This document shows, piece by piece, positions 8,872-17,339 of a DNA stretch of 64,000 nucleotides; the first letter of the stretch is position 1; each line of letters starts with the position of its first letter. A model generated the notes under the pieces. It did not search any database. It saw nothing but the letters and a program-made list of their open reading frames with translations, and had not been told where the DNA came from. The translations under genes and the position numbers were made by a program. This stretch comes from an uncultured Oscillospiraceae bacterium. Its GTDB lineage: Bacteria > Bacillota > Clostridia > Oscillospirales > Oscillospiraceae. Where the stretch lies: assembly GCA_934565655.1 (NCBI GenBank), contig CAKTIE010000008.1, positions 1-64,000 of the forward strand. The letters run 5' to 3'.

Positions 8872-9759
8872 ATGTATGACATGTTAGCGCTTTACGAGGC
8901 GAAAGACGTACAGGATGCCGTGCGCCTTCGTCTGGAGCATCCCGAGGCCCAGATCATCGCCGGCGGAACCGACGTGCTGGTGCAGATGCGCGAGGGCAAG
9001 CGGGCCGGTAAGGCTCTGATCTCCATCCAGAAGTGCGATGAGATGCGGGGCGTCTCCATCGACGGGGAGGAGAACATCCGCATCGGCAGTCTCACCAGCT
9101 TCACCCATATCACCAACGATCCCATTATCCAGAAGTACATCAACGTTCTGGGTGAAGCCGTGGACATGGTGGGCGGCCCTCAGATCCGCAATGCCGGCAC
9201 CATCGGCGGCAATACCTGCAACGGCGTTACCTCCGCCGACTCCGCCTCCACGCTGCACGCATGGGAGGCCATCGTGGAGATCACCGGCAGGAACGGCGTC
9301 CGCCGTATTCCCATCAAGGAGTTCTATCTCAAGGCCGGCACGGTGGATCTGAAGATCGAGGACGGCGAGATCCAGACCGCCATCCTGATCCCCAAGGCCA
9401 GCTATGACCGCACCTGGGGCCACTATATCAAGTACGCCATGCGCAACGCCATGGACATCGCCACTCTGGGCACCTCCGTCAACGCGCGGCTCAGCCTGGA
9501 CGGCAAGACCTTCGAGCGGGTGCGTATTGCCTTCGGCGTGGCGGGTCCTGTCCCCATGCGGGCGGTGAATGCGGAAGCCTTTATCAACGGCAAGGCCGTG
9601 ACGCTGGAAAATATCGAGGAATTCGGCCGCAAGGTGCTGGAGGATATCAACCCCCGTGACTCCTGGCGTGCCAGCAAGGCGTTCCGCAGCCACATCGCTG
9701 TGGAGAGCGCCAAGCGCTGCCTGATCGAATCCGTGAAACTGGCGGGAGGTGAGCTGTAA
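8872..9759 (+). CDS. Xanthine dehydrogenase-family FAD-binding subunit
   Basis: This 295-aa protein has the FAD-binding PCMH fold. AGGTDVLVQMREGK (about residues 30-43) and GGPQIRNAGTIGGNTCNG (about 100-117) are the family's FAD-phosphate and isoalloxazine-contacting motifs, followed by the CO dehydrogenase flavoprotein C-terminal domain (about 180-290). It passes electrons from the FeS subunit to the final acceptor. AAGGAGG precedes the start. It is separated by 14 nt from the Mo subunit gene, and its stop overlaps the next start (TAATG), indicating translational coupling. Confidence 0.88.
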   Translation: MYDMLALYEAKDVQDAVRLRLEHPEAQIIAGGTDVLVQMREGKRAGKALISIQKCDEMRGVSIDGEENIRIGSLTSFTHITNDPIIQKYINVLGEAVDMVGGPQIRNAGTIGGNTCNGVTSADSASTLHAWEAIVEITGRNGVRRIPIKEFYLKAGTVDLKIEDGEIQTAILIPKASYDRTWGHYIKYAMRNAMDIATLGTSVNARLSLDGKTFERVRIAFGVAGPVPMRAVNAEAFINGKAVTLENIEEFGRKVLEDINPRDSWRASKAFRSHIAVESAKRCLIESVKLAGGEL

Positions 9760-10271
9760 TGGCAAAGAAACAGTATGCGCTGGTGACCTGCTGGATCAAC
9801 GGCAAGGAAGTGGAGCAGATGGTGGACGTCCGCGCGTCCCTGACCGATATGCTCCGTAACGATTTCCGCCTGACCTCTGTGAAGAAGGGCTGCGAGGTGG
9901 GCGAGTGCGGCGCCTGCAATGTGCTGATTGACGGCGAGTGCTTCAACTCCTGTCTGTATCTGGCGGTGTGGGCCGAGGGCAAGCACATCACCACGCTGGA
10001 GGGCCTTACCGGCCCCAACGGCGAGCTGAGCGACATTCAGCAGGCCTTTATGGATGAGACCGCCATCCAGTGCGGCTTCTGCATCCCCGGCTTCATCATG
10101 ACCGCCGCCGAGATCCTGGATCGTAAGGTGTACTACACCGACGACGAGCTGCGCAAGCTCCTCAGCGGCCACCTGTGCCGCTGCACCGGCTATGAGAATA
10201 TTTTCAAGGCAGTGAAAAAGACCATGCTGCGCCGTCTCGGCATGCTGGACGATCCCTTCCTGAACACCTGA
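9759..10271 (+). CDS. Xanthine dehydrogenase-family 2Fe-2S subunit
   Basis: This 170-aa protein carries two [2Fe-2S] sites: CEVGECGACNVLIDG (with a later C in FNSC) and CGFCIPG plus LCRCTGY. It is the electron-transfer small subunit of the split molybdenum hydroxylase. Its start overlaps the stop of the FAD subunit by one base. A strong terminator follows at 10283-10314, closing the operon. Confidence 0.88.
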   Translation: MAKKQYALVTCWINGKEVEQMVDVRASLTDMLRNDFRLTSVKKGCEVGECGACNVLIDGECFNSCLYLAVWAEGKHITTLEGLTGPNGELSDIQQAFMDETAIQCGFCIPGFIMTAAEILDRKVYYTDDELRKLLSGHLCRCTGYENIFKAVKKTMLRRLGMLDDPFLNT

Positions 10272-10282
10272 GATGACGATAC

Positions 10283-10314
10283 AAAGAAAGCCACCCTTAC
10301 GGGTGGCTTTCTTT
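10283..10314. terminator. Bidirectional terminator
   Basis: Fourteen-base arms (10283-10296 and 10301-10314) around a TTAC loop, with A and T ends on both sides, lie between the hydroxylase operon and the convergent TetR gene. Confidence 0.8.
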
Positions 10315-10329
10315 CATATAAGATGTATT

Positions 10330-10902
10330 TTATTTCAGGACGCCCACGCCGTTCATGATGATCTTTCCGGCCAGCTGCGCCATTTCCTCCGGCGTTTCCT
10401 TCGCCCCGTTGTTGAGCCACGTCAGAGCAAGGTTCAGGTTGCCGGAGACGATGAAGGCGCAGAAATGCTCCAGCCGCTCCTGATCGTTGGGATAGAAGCG
10501 GGAGAGAAAACCGTACAGGAAGTCATCGTGCAGGATGTGACAGATCCGCTGGCGATAGGCAATATCGCCGTTGGGCCCCAGCAGCACGCGACAGAGATCA
10601 GCGTTATCCAGCACGAACACATACAGGTCCGTCAGGAAGGGGTAGGAGTTGATCTCCGTATTGGTGGCGTGGCGACAGCACATTTCGGAAAGGCGCTGGG
10701 CCATTTCATCCTCCAGCCGCTGCAGCAGGTCGGACACGTCCCTATAGTGGATATAGAACGTACCACGGTTGATATCCGCCCGTTCTGCCAGCTCACGGAC
10801 GGAGATGTTCTTTTGCGCCTTTTCGCTCATCAGATCCATCAGAGCGAGGCGAAGCTGCTTTTTTGTTTTCTTGACCCTGCGATCCATGTTTTCTTCCGAC
10901 AT
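10330..10902 (-). CDS. TetR/AcrR-family transcriptional regulator
   Basis: This 190-aa protein has an N-terminal TetR helix-turn-helix (about residues 8-58, ISVRELAERADINRGTFYIHY) and a C-terminal helical domain resembling the DhaS-type TetR_C domain, where FYxHYxDxxDLL is typical. These act as ligand-responsive repressors or coactivators. It is convergent with the hydroxylase operon and divergent from spoIVA, so no target can be assigned from context. Confidence 0.8.
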   Translation of the reverse strand: MSEENMDRRVKKTKKQLRLALMDLMSEKAQKNISVRELAERADINRGTFYIHYRDVSDLLQRLEDEMAQRLSEMCCRHATNTEINSYPFLTDLYVFVLDNADLCRVLLGPNGDIAYRQRICHILHDDFLYGFLSRFYPNDQERLEHFCAFIVSGNLNLALTWLNNGAKETPEEMAQLAGKIIMNGVGVLK

Positions 10903-10997
10903 GCTGTTTCACCCTTCCGCGAAAAAAGTCAGATAATGGAAAAATATACTGTTTTTATATTACCACAGGACGTTGTCTATATTCAACAATTTATTCA

Positions 10998-11026
10998 CAA
11001 ATTATTAAAAAATTTTTGCATACGAA
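10998..11026 (+). promoter_or_regulatory. Candidate SigE-type sporulation promoter for spoIVA
   Basis: CATACGAA (11019-11026) resembles the SigE -10 consensus, and CAAATTA lies 14 bp upstream, the SigE spacing. In Bacillus and Clostridium spoIVA is transcribed by SigE. Confidence 0.45.
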
Positions 11027-11077
11027 AAGACAAGGCCACATAAAAATGGAGTAAAAACAGCAGCGGAGGAAGATACC

Positions 11078-12559
11078 ATGAATCAGTCCACATGCATTTA
11101 TCAGGACATGGCGGCCAGAACCCGGAACAGCATCTATATCGGCGTGGTCGGCCCCGTCAGAACAGGAAAGTCTACCTTCATCAAGCGTTTCATGGAGACC
11201 CAGGTGATCCCCCACATCAGCGACGTGTACCGGCGTGACCGGGCCAAGGATGAGCTGCCCCAAAGCGGCTCCGGCCGCACCATCATGACGGCGGAGCCGA
11301 AGTTCGTACCGGAGGAAGCGGTGGAGGTGCAGCTTGAGGAGGGCGTCAGCTTTTCCGTGCGGCTCATCGACTGCGTAGGCTATATGGTGCCCGGCGCGGT
11401 AGGCCAGTTCGAGGATCTGGCGCCCCGTATGGTCATGACGCCGTGGTACGATTATGAGATCCCCATGACGGAGGCGGCGGAGGTCGGCACACGGAAGGTC
11501 ATCGCGGATCACTCTACCGTTGGTATCGTGATCACCACAGACGGGACGGTGACAGATATCCCGCGGCAGGATTATGAGGAGGCCGAGGCCCGCGTGATCC
11601 GGGAATTGCAGGAGATCGGCAAACCCTTTGTGGTGCTGCTAAACTCCGCTGATCCGACAGGGGAGACGGCCTGTCGGATCGCCGGTGAGATCGATCAGCG
11701 CTATGATGTGAAATGTATTCCCATCAACTGTCTGACACTTGACGAGCGGCAGATCAGCAACCTGATGCAGAGCCTGCTGTTTGAGTTTCCCTTGCAGGAA
11801 TTGGCGCTCTATCTGCCCAGCTGGGTGGAGGCGCTGCCGCTGGAGCATCCCATCAAAAACGCCATCTATCAAACGGTATGGGAAAAGGCACGGGAGCTAT
11901 GCCACATCCGCGAGCTGGACGGCGCGCTGAAAGGGATGTGCACCTGTGATGTCATCGAAAATACCGGTATCCGCAGTATTGATCTGGGTACCGGCACGGC
12001 GGAAGCAGAGCTGCAGGTGCCGCGCAAGCTGTTCTACGACACCCTGAGCCAGCGCTCCGGCCTGACGGTGACGGACGACGGCGACCTGATGCAGCTGCTG
12101 ACGCAGCTGGGCACGGAGAAGCAGGAGTATGATAAGGTAGCCGACGCGCTGCGCTCGGCCCGGGAAAACGGTTACGGGATCGTGATGCCCAGTGTGGAGG
12201 AGCTTGATCTGGAGGATCCGGAGATCGTCCGGCAGGGAGGACGCTACGGTGTGCGGATGAAGGCCAGCGCACCCTCCATCCACATGATCCGGGCGGATAT
12301 CGAGACCACGGTCTCGCCTATTGTGGGCAATGAGAAGCAGTCGGAGGACATGGTGAATTACCTCTTACAGGAATTTGAGGGGGACACCAGCAAGATCTGG
12401 AACTCCAATATTTTCGGCCGCAGCTTCCACGAGATCGTGGGGGAGGATCTGCAGGCCAAGCTGAAGCGGATGCCGGAGGACGCCCAGGCCAAGCTGCGGC
12501 AGGCGCTGGAGCGCATCATCAACGAGGGCGGTGGAGGCCTGATCTGCATTATCCTATAG
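11078..12559 (+). CDS. spoIVA: Stage IV sporulation protein A (spore coat ATPase)
   Basis: This 493-aa protein is full length for the family. The N-terminal TRAFAC-type ATPase has a Walker A loop GPVRTGKST (residues 25-33) and the well-conserved DVYRRDRAKDELPQSGSGRT segment. It ends GGGGLICIIL, the usual hydrophobic C-terminus. SpoIVA polymerises in the mother cell around the forespore as the basement layer of the coat and is anchored there by SpoVM, whose gene is also in this window (50813-50887). The start follows GGAGGAAG. A SigE-like promoter is present upstream. Confidence 0.95.
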   Translation: MNQSTCIYQDMAARTRNSIYIGVVGPVRTGKSTFIKRFMETQVIPHISDVYRRDRAKDELPQSGSGRTIMTAEPKFVPEEAVEVQLEEGVSFSVRLIDCVGYMVPGAVGQFEDLAPRMVMTPWYDYEIPMTEAAEVGTRKVIADHSTVGIVITTDGTVTDIPRQDYEEAEARVIRELQEIGKPFVVLLNSADPTGETACRIAGEIDQRYDVKCIPINCLTLDERQISNLMQSLLFEFPLQELALYLPSWVEALPLEHPIKNAIYQTVWEKARELCHIRELDGALKGMCTCDVIENTGIRSIDLGTGTAEAELQVPRKLFYDTLSQRSGLTVTDDGDLMQLLTQLGTEKQEYDKVADALRSARENGYGIVMPSVEELDLEDPEIVRQGGRYGVRMKASAPSIHMIRADIETTVSPIVGNEKQSEDMVNYLLQEFEGDTSKIWNSNIFGRSFHEIVGEDLQAKLKRMPEDAQAKLRQALERIINEGGGGLICIIL

Positions 12560-12570
12560 CACGAACAGCA

Positions 12571-12596
12571 AAAGGCGGGCAAAGCCCGCCTTTTTC
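12571..12596 (+). terminator. Rho-independent terminator after spoIVA
   Basis: AAAGGCGGGC (12571-12580) pairs with GCCCGCCTTT (12584-12593) and is followed by more T. Confidence 0.8.
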
Positions 12597-12655
12597 CTTG
12601 CTATCTTATGCCGGATGTGCTATGCTAAATAGAAGAAAACAGGGAGGGGTACACC

Positions 12656-13429
12656 ATGCTGCTGGCCATTGATATCGGCAATTCCAATATTTCCGTCGGA
12701 CTTTTCAGCCGTGAAAAGAAGCTGCATTTTCTGGCGTCCATTGATACGGACAGCCGAAAAACGGCGGATCAGATCAGCATTGATCTGATGAACATTTTCT
12801 CGCTGTACGGCTTTGATCTGAAGGATGTGTCCGGCGCGATCTTTTCCAGCGTGGTGCCGCCCATCAATTTCATGATGGAAAAGGCCCTGACCCGTCTGTT
12901 GGGAAAGCCGCCCATGGTGGTAGGCCCCGGCGTCAAGACCGGGCTGAACATCCGCATGGAGATTCATAACCAGCTGGGCGCCGATCTGGTGGCGGACGCG
13001 GTGGCGGCGCTGGAAAAATATCCCGCTCCCATCATTGTGATCGACATGGGAACGGCCACCACCATTTCCTACATCTCCGCCAAGCACGCCTATGAGGGAG
13101 GCCTGATGTTCCCCGGTGTGCGCCTGTCTCTGGACGCGCTGTCCGACCATGCGGCGCAGCTGTCGGATATCTCGCTGCAATATCCCCGGAATCTCATCGG
13201 TAAGAATACCGAGGACTGCATGCGCAACGGTATCGTCTACGGCACCGCCGGCATGCTGGACGGCATTATCGACCGCATCCGGGAGACCATTCCCGGCGAA
13301 ACGCCCACCATTGTGGCCACCGGCAGCAACGCGCCGGTCATTGTCCGCTACTGCCGCAATAAGGTGCTGTACGACAAATACCTGCTGATGGAGGGCCTGT
13401 GGGCCATCTATCACAAGAACCGCCCGTAA
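12656..13429 (+). CDS. coaX: Type III pantothenate kinase
   Basis: This 257-aa protein has the ASKHA-fold phosphate 1 motif DIGNSNISVG (residues 6-15), the phosphate 2 motif DMGTATT (about 127-133) and GGLMFPGV (about 144-151), all typical of CoaX. It phosphorylates pantothenate as the first step of coenzyme A synthesis, is not feedback-inhibited by CoA and needs a monovalent cation. GGAGGGG precedes the ATG. It stands alone between two terminators. Confidence 0.93.
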   Translation: MLLAIDIGNSNISVGLFSREKKLHFLASIDTDSRKTADQISIDLMNIFSLYGFDLKDVSGAIFSSVVPPINFMMEKALTRLLGKPPMVVGPGVKTGLNIRMEIHNQLGADLVADAVAALEKYPAPIIVIDMGTATTISYISAKHAYEGGLMFPGVRLSLDALSDHAAQLSDISLQYPRNLIGKNTEDCMRNGIVYGTAGMLDGIIDRIRETIPGETPTIVATGSNAPVIVRYCRNKVLYDKYLLMEGLWAIYHKNRP

Positions 13430-13437
13430 AACCCATA

Positions 13438-13474
13438 AAAAAATGTCTCAGGCCGCAGCCTGAGACATTTTTTT
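13438..13474. terminator. Bidirectional terminator between coaX and the phosphofructokinase gene
   Basis: A stem of about 16 bp, A-rich on the left and T-rich on the right, with loop CGCA, lies between convergent genes. Confidence 0.8.
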
Positions 13475-13482
13475 ATGCAAGC

Positions 13483-14721
13483 TTACTTGGCGATGATCTT
13501 CTTCAGTCGGGCAAAGCGGGGGAGGGAATCCTCCTTGGGCAGATCGGGCTCACCCTGGATCAGGGGCAGGGCGTACTCGATAAACTGGTGGTTGACATAA
13601 TTGCCGGCCTCGTTGATCCACTCGCGGGGGATCTTCTTCTCCACGTTGGCGACCTCCATCAGGGGGATCAGCTTGGTGCGGCAGGCGTACTTGCCGTCCT
13701 TGATGCCGCGCTCGAAGCCGATCATGCGGCCGTTGATGCCGTTGACGGCGTTCTCCACGGCCACCTTACCGGCCATGTAGCTCTCCTCGATGTCGGTCTC
13801 GGAGGCCAGATGCGCGCCGCAGCGCTGCAGCAGGTTCAGCTCGATGCCGCGCACCTTGGCGCCGGTCTCCTCCTTCAGCACCTGAGCCAGAATGGCGGCC
13901 AGACCGCCCAGCTGGGCATGGCCAAAGCCGTCGTTGGCGGCCACCTTCGCCTCGGAGACGAAGTCGCCGTCGGCGTAATGGATGCCCTCGGACACGGCCA
14001 CGATGCAGCTGCCCTTTTCGGCGTAGACACGCTTGACATCGTCGATGAAGCCCTGCATGTTGAAGTCCAGCTCCGGCAGATAGATCAGGTCGGGGCCTGC
14101 ACCGTGGATACCGGCCAGGGCGGAGGCGGCGGTTAGCCAGCCGGCGTGACGACCCATGATCTCCATCACCACGATCATGCCGGTGTCATAGACGTGCGCG
14201 TCCTGATAGACCTCCATCATGGAGGTGGCGATATACTTGGCGGCGGAGGCGTAGCCGGGGCAGTGGTCGGTGCCGAACAGGTCGTTGTCGATGGTCTTGG
14301 GCACGCCCATCACGCGGCAGTCATAGCCTACGGACTGCATGTAGTTGTTGATCTTGTTGCAGGTATCCATGGAGTCGTTTCCGCCGTTATAGAAGAAGTA
14401 GCGGACGTTATGCTTCTTGAACACCTCAAGGATGCGCTTGTAATCGGTGTCATCCAGCTCGGGATCGGCGATCTTATAGCGGCAGGAGCCAAGGGCAGAG
14501 GAGGGGGTGTACTTCAAAAGCCGCAGCTCCTCGGGATCCTCCAGTCCCATATCGAACAGGCGGTCATTCAAAACGCCCTTGATGCCGTGCTCCGCACCCA
14601 GCACCTGAGTGATGGCGCCGGACTTCAGAGCCGTGTCGATCACGCCGTAAGCGCTGGCGTTGATCACGGACGTGGGGCCTCCGGATTGGCCGATGATACA
14701 GGCGCCTCGCAGTTCATTCAT
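13483..14721 (-). CDS. 6-phosphofructokinase, probably pyrophosphate-dependent
   Basis: This 412-aa protein has the PFK fold. GQSGGPTSVIN binds the phosphoryl donor. GGNDSMD (113-119) and PKTIDND (141-147) carry the residues that separate donors. ATP-type enzymes read GGDGS and PGTIDND, whereas Asp after GGN and Lys in PKTIDND are the pattern of PPi-dependent PFK. It interconverts fructose 6-phosphate and fructose 1,6-bisphosphate. The ATG at 14721 follows GGAGG, and the frame extends upstream from a TTG without support. It is divergent from the aldolase that uses its product, with a large palindrome between them. Confidence 0.9.
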   Translation of the reverse strand: MNELRGACIIGQSGGPTSVINASAYGVIDTALKSGAITQVLGAEHGIKGVLNDRLFDMGLEDPEELRLLKYTPSSALGSCRYKIADPELDDTDYKRILEVFKKHNVRYFFYNGGNDSMDTCNKINNYMQSVGYDCRVMGVPKTIDNDLFGTDHCPGYASAAKYIATSMMEVYQDAHVYDTGMIVVMEIMGRHAGWLTAASALAGIHGAGPDLIYLPELDFNMQGFIDDVKRVYAEKGSCIVAVSEGIHYADGDFVSEAKVAANDGFGHAQLGGLAAILAQVLKEETGAKVRGIELNLLQRCGAHLASETDIEESYMAGKVAVENAVNGINGRMIGFERGIKDGKYACRTKLIPLMEVANVEKKIPREWINEAGNYVNHQFIEYALPLIQGEPDLPKEDSLPRFARLKKIIAK

Positions 14722-14752
14722 ATCAATTACCTCCAAATTTATGGAATTTAAT

Positions 14753-14795
14753 GTTTACAACCGGTATTTTACCATGTAAAATACCGGTTGTAAAC
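14753..14795. promoter_or_regulatory. 43-bp palindrome between phosphofructokinase and aldolase genes
   Basis: Two perfect 20-bp arms (14753-14772 and 14776-14795) enclose CAT, with outer GTTTACAACCGG and inner TATTTTAC. The site is 10 bp upstream of the aldolase -35 and overlaps the likely promoter of the phosphofructokinase gene on the other strand. It could be an operator for joint control. It lacks a T run outside the stem. Confidence 0.65.
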
Positions 14796-14804
14796 AGTTT
14801 GTAC

Positions 14805-14832
14805 TTGCAAAACGAAAAAAATATGATACAAT
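14805..14832 (+). promoter_or_regulatory. SigA-type promoter of the aldolase gene
   Basis: TTGCAA (14805-14810), a 16-bp spacer and TACAAT (14827-14832), followed by GAAGGAGATATAATT and the ATG at 14895. Confidence 0.6.
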
Positions 14833-14894
14833 GGGAATGTTCCATACAACAGGTGCAAATGTTGCTGTAATTTTATTGTGAAGGAGATATAATT

Positions 14895-15863
14895 ATGCCA
14901 CTGGTAACTTCTAAGGAAATGTTTGCAAAGGCATACGACGGCGGTTACGCCATCGGCGCGTTCAACGTCAACAACATGGAGATCGTGCAGGGTATCACCG
15001 AAGCTTGCCAAGAGGAGCACGCCCCTGTTATTCTGCAGGTCAGTAAGGGCGCCCGCGCCTACGCCAACCACACCTATCTGGTGAAGCTGGTGGAAGCGGC
15101 TGTTGCCTGCTGCCCCGACATTCCCATCGTGCTGCATCTGGATCATGGCCCCGACTTCGAGACCTGCAAGAGCTGCATCGACGGCGGCTTTACCTCCGTG
15201 ATGATCGATGCTTCCTCCAAGCCCTTCGCTGAGAATATCGAGATCACCAAGAAGGTGGTCGAGTATGCCCATGACCACGGCGTCGTGGTGGAGGCCGAGC
15301 TGGGTACGCTGGCCGGTATCGAGGATGAGGTCAAGGTGGCCGCTCATGAGGCGTCCTACACCCGTCCCGAGGAGGTAGAGGAATTCGTATCCAAGACCGG
15401 CTGCGACTCTCTGGCCATTGCCATCGGCACCAGTCACGGCGCGTATAAGTTTAAGCCCGAGCAGTGCACCGTCAACGAGAAGGGCATCCTGGTGCCGCCT
15501 CCCCTGCGTTTCGACGTGCTGGAAGAGGTCAGCAAGCGTCTGCCCGGCTTCCCCATCGTTCTGCACGGTTCTTCCTCCGTTCCTCAGGACTATGTGAAGA
15601 TGATCAACGAGCATGGCGGCAAGATGCCCAATGCCATCGGCGTCCCCGAGGAGCAGCTGCGTCAGGCTGCCCGCCTGTCCGTGTGCAAGATCAACATCGA
15701 CTCCGACCTGCGTCTGGCCATGACCGGCACCATCCGCCAGTTTATGGACGAGCATCCCGACAAGTTCGATCCCCGCGAGTATCTGAAGCCCGCCCGCGCC
15801 AACATCAAGGAGCTGGTACGCCACAAGCTGGTGGACGTGCTTGGCTGCGCCGGCAAGGCATAA
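14895..15863 (+). CDS. fba: Class II fructose-bisphosphate aldolase
   Basis: This 322-aa protein is a class II (zinc) aldolase. It begins with an AFNVNNME segment near residue 23, has the zinc-binding HLDHG motif (about residues 82-86), GTSHGAYKF (about 180) and the HGSSS phosphate-binding loop (about 216). It cleaves fructose 1,6-bisphosphate to glyceraldehyde 3-phosphate and dihydroxyacetone phosphate. Slightly extended length and the wording of motifs leave open a related ketose-bisphosphate aldolase, but the neighbouring phosphofructokinase supports the glycolytic role. AAGGAG precedes the start. Confidence 0.9.
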   Translation: MPLVTSKEMFAKAYDGGYAIGAFNVNNMEIVQGITEACQEEHAPVILQVSKGARAYANHTYLVKLVEAAVACCPDIPIVLHLDHGPDFETCKSCIDGGFTSVMIDASSKPFAENIEITKKVVEYAHDHGVVVEAELGTLAGIEDEVKVAAHEASYTRPEEVEEFVSKTGCDSLAIAIGTSHGAYKFKPEQCTVNEKGILVPPPLRFDVLEEVSKRLPGFPIVLHGSSSVPQDYVKMINEHGGKMPNAIGVPEEQLRQAARLSVCKINIDSDLRLAMTGTIRQFMDEHPDKFDPREYLKPARANIKELVRHKLVDVLGCAGKA

Positions 15864-15867
15864 ATAA

Positions 15868-15919
15868 CCGATTGAAAAAATTTCCCGGCTCAGCAGAGCC
15901 GGGAAATTTTTTCAATCGG
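15868..15919. terminator. Bidirectional terminator, 24-bp stem
   Basis: Perfect arms at 15868-15891 and 15896-15919 around AGCA. The right arm includes the stop codon of the convergent anti-sigma gene. Confidence 0.8.
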
Positions 15920-16745
15920 CGTACCAGGACATATTCAACTCCGTATCGCCTCTCGCATAATCCTTATACCAATCGCTATATATGCATCCAAGCTCCATAT
16001 TGTTGACAATCTCCACAACGCGCCAATAACCGTCATCCCGCTTTTCCAGCTTCCAAAGCGCGATATGGTCTATCGCGCCGGTGCTGTCGTATGGCCTGAG
16101 ATCATGGGCTTGATCGAAATGGCTGTATCCGTATTTGACCCACATTTTCCCGGAGCTGCCGCCGAAATGTGCCGACAACAGGTCGATGTGATAGGTGGTC
16201 AGAATTTCGCCTTCAAACACCTCCGGGACACAGTAGTTCATCAGTGCGCCGAAGTAATAAGAAATTTCCTCCCGTGACATCGCCATCTTGTTGTACACGT
16301 CTTCCTCTTTATTCTCAAATACAATGTGTACGCTGTTCAGAACGGACAATGCTGTGGCCCGGTCGGAAATCCCGCCCTTGAACAGCAGCGCCATGCGGTC
16401 GCTGATGGTGTATTCCTTAGTGGCGCTGATGTCTGCCAGATAGTCGATGGGGTTCAGCCGCAGCAGGAGTGTAACCAGCAGCACCACGGCCACTGTAATG
16501 ACGATGGCACACCAGGTCTGCTTCCGCAGCTTCTTTTTCAGTGTCCGCAGTACACCAGCCTCGCAGACGCGCTGCTGCACGGCGTCAGCTTCAGTGGCAG
16601 GGGGCGTTTCCTCGCCGCTGTATGCCGTGCGGCATTCCTCGCAGTTTTCCAGATGCATCTTAACAAAGGCGGCGCTTTCGTTACTGAGCATGCCCTCCGT
16701 GTACAGCGGCATCAGATCCAGGACGATATGACATTCATTTTTCAT
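15912..16745 (-). CDS. Zinc-finger anti-sigma factor, membrane-anchored
   Basis: This 277-aa protein has an N-terminal zf-HC2 module (HLENCEEC, residues 31-38, preceded by an upstream His/Cys), then one transmembrane segment (about 78-97) and an extracytoplasmic domain of about 180 residues with no family I recognise. The layout is that of anti-sigma factors that hold an ECF sigma factor at the membrane until a signal releases it. The start overlaps the end of the sigma factor gene by 11 bases, so the two are translationally coupled. Confidence 0.8.
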   Translation of the reverse strand: MKNECHIVLDLMPLYTEGMLSNESAAFVKMHLENCEECRTAYSGEETPPATEADAVQQRVCEAGVLRTLKKKLRKQTWCAIVITVAVVLLVTLLLRLNPIDYLADISATKEYTISDRMALLFKGGISDRATALSVLNSVHIVFENKEEDVYNKMAMSREEISYYFGALMNYCVPEVFEGEILTTYHIDLLSAHFGGSSGKMWVKYGYSHFDQAHDLRPYDSTGAIDHIALWKLEKRDDGYWRVVEIVNNMELGCIYSDWYKDYARGDTELNMSWYAD

Positions 16746-17229
16746 GGCTGCTGTCCTCCAGTCTATTTTTGATCATTTTTCTGGCCCGGTGGTAGGTCAC
16801 GCAGGCCCAGTTGTCCGTTTTGGAGAAAATCTCTCCGATCTGCTTGTAAGATAGTTCCGCGAACACCCGCCACATGAATACCTCCCGGTACGGCTCCGGC
16901 AGGTCGTGAAGGATGGCCTGAATTCGTTTCGCCTCCTCACAGACGGTAAGCAGCTCCTCCGGGGATGCGCTGCGGTCCGCCTGCTCCGGCAGCTCGTCCA
17001 GCGGCGCAGTCCGCTTCTCCTTACGCAGAGAGGAGATGTAGCAGTTTCTGGCGATCTGGCACAGCCACACCCGGATGTCGCACTGACCCCGGAACGTTCC
17101 GATGCCGCGCAGGGCTTTGAAAAAGGTCTCGCTGGTGATTTCCTCGGCCATATGCTCACTGCCGGAAAGCTTCAGGATGTAGCGGTACACATCCTGAAAA
17201 TACAGGTCATAGACCTGTTCAAACTCCAT
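16735..17229 (-). CDS. ECF-subfamily RNA polymerase sigma factor
   Basis: This 164-aa protein has sigma region 2 (about residues 5-75, with DVYRYILKLSGSEHMAEEITSE) and region 4 (about 105-160, with LPEPYREVFMWRVFAELSYKQIGEIF). AAAGGAGGTGG stands before the ATG. It is co-transcribed with the overlapping zf-HC2 anti-sigma gene. The regulon is not apparent. Confidence 0.88.
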   Translation of the reverse strand: MEFEQVYDLYFQDVYRYILKLSGSEHMAEEITSETFFKALRGIGTFRGQCDIRVWLCQIARNCYISSLRKEKRTAPLDELPEQADRSASPEELLTVCEEAKRIQAILHDLPEPYREVFMWRVFAELSYKQIGEIFSKTDNWACVTYHRARKMIKNRLEDSSHEK

Positions 17230-17291
17230 TCACTGCCACCTCCTTTCTCTTATAAGACGCACCGGACAATAGTCTCTTACAGCTTTTGCGC

Positions 17292-17327
17292 AAAAAATAT
17301 CCGGTGCAAGGGCACCGGATATTTTTT
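17292..17327 (-). terminator. Rho-independent terminator
   Basis: Sixteen-base arms (17292-17307 and 17312-17327) around a 4-nt loop, A/T-rich at the ends, just beyond the stop of the DUF937-like gene. Confidence 0.75.
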
Positions 17328-17339
17328 ATTGATCATACC

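Noticed and set aside
6536..8872. A 778-codon open frame on the minus strand
   Set aside because: It is antisense to the molybdenum hydroxylase large subunit and follows its third-position GC bias. Its translation is low-complexity Gly/His/Leu/Val with no family motif.
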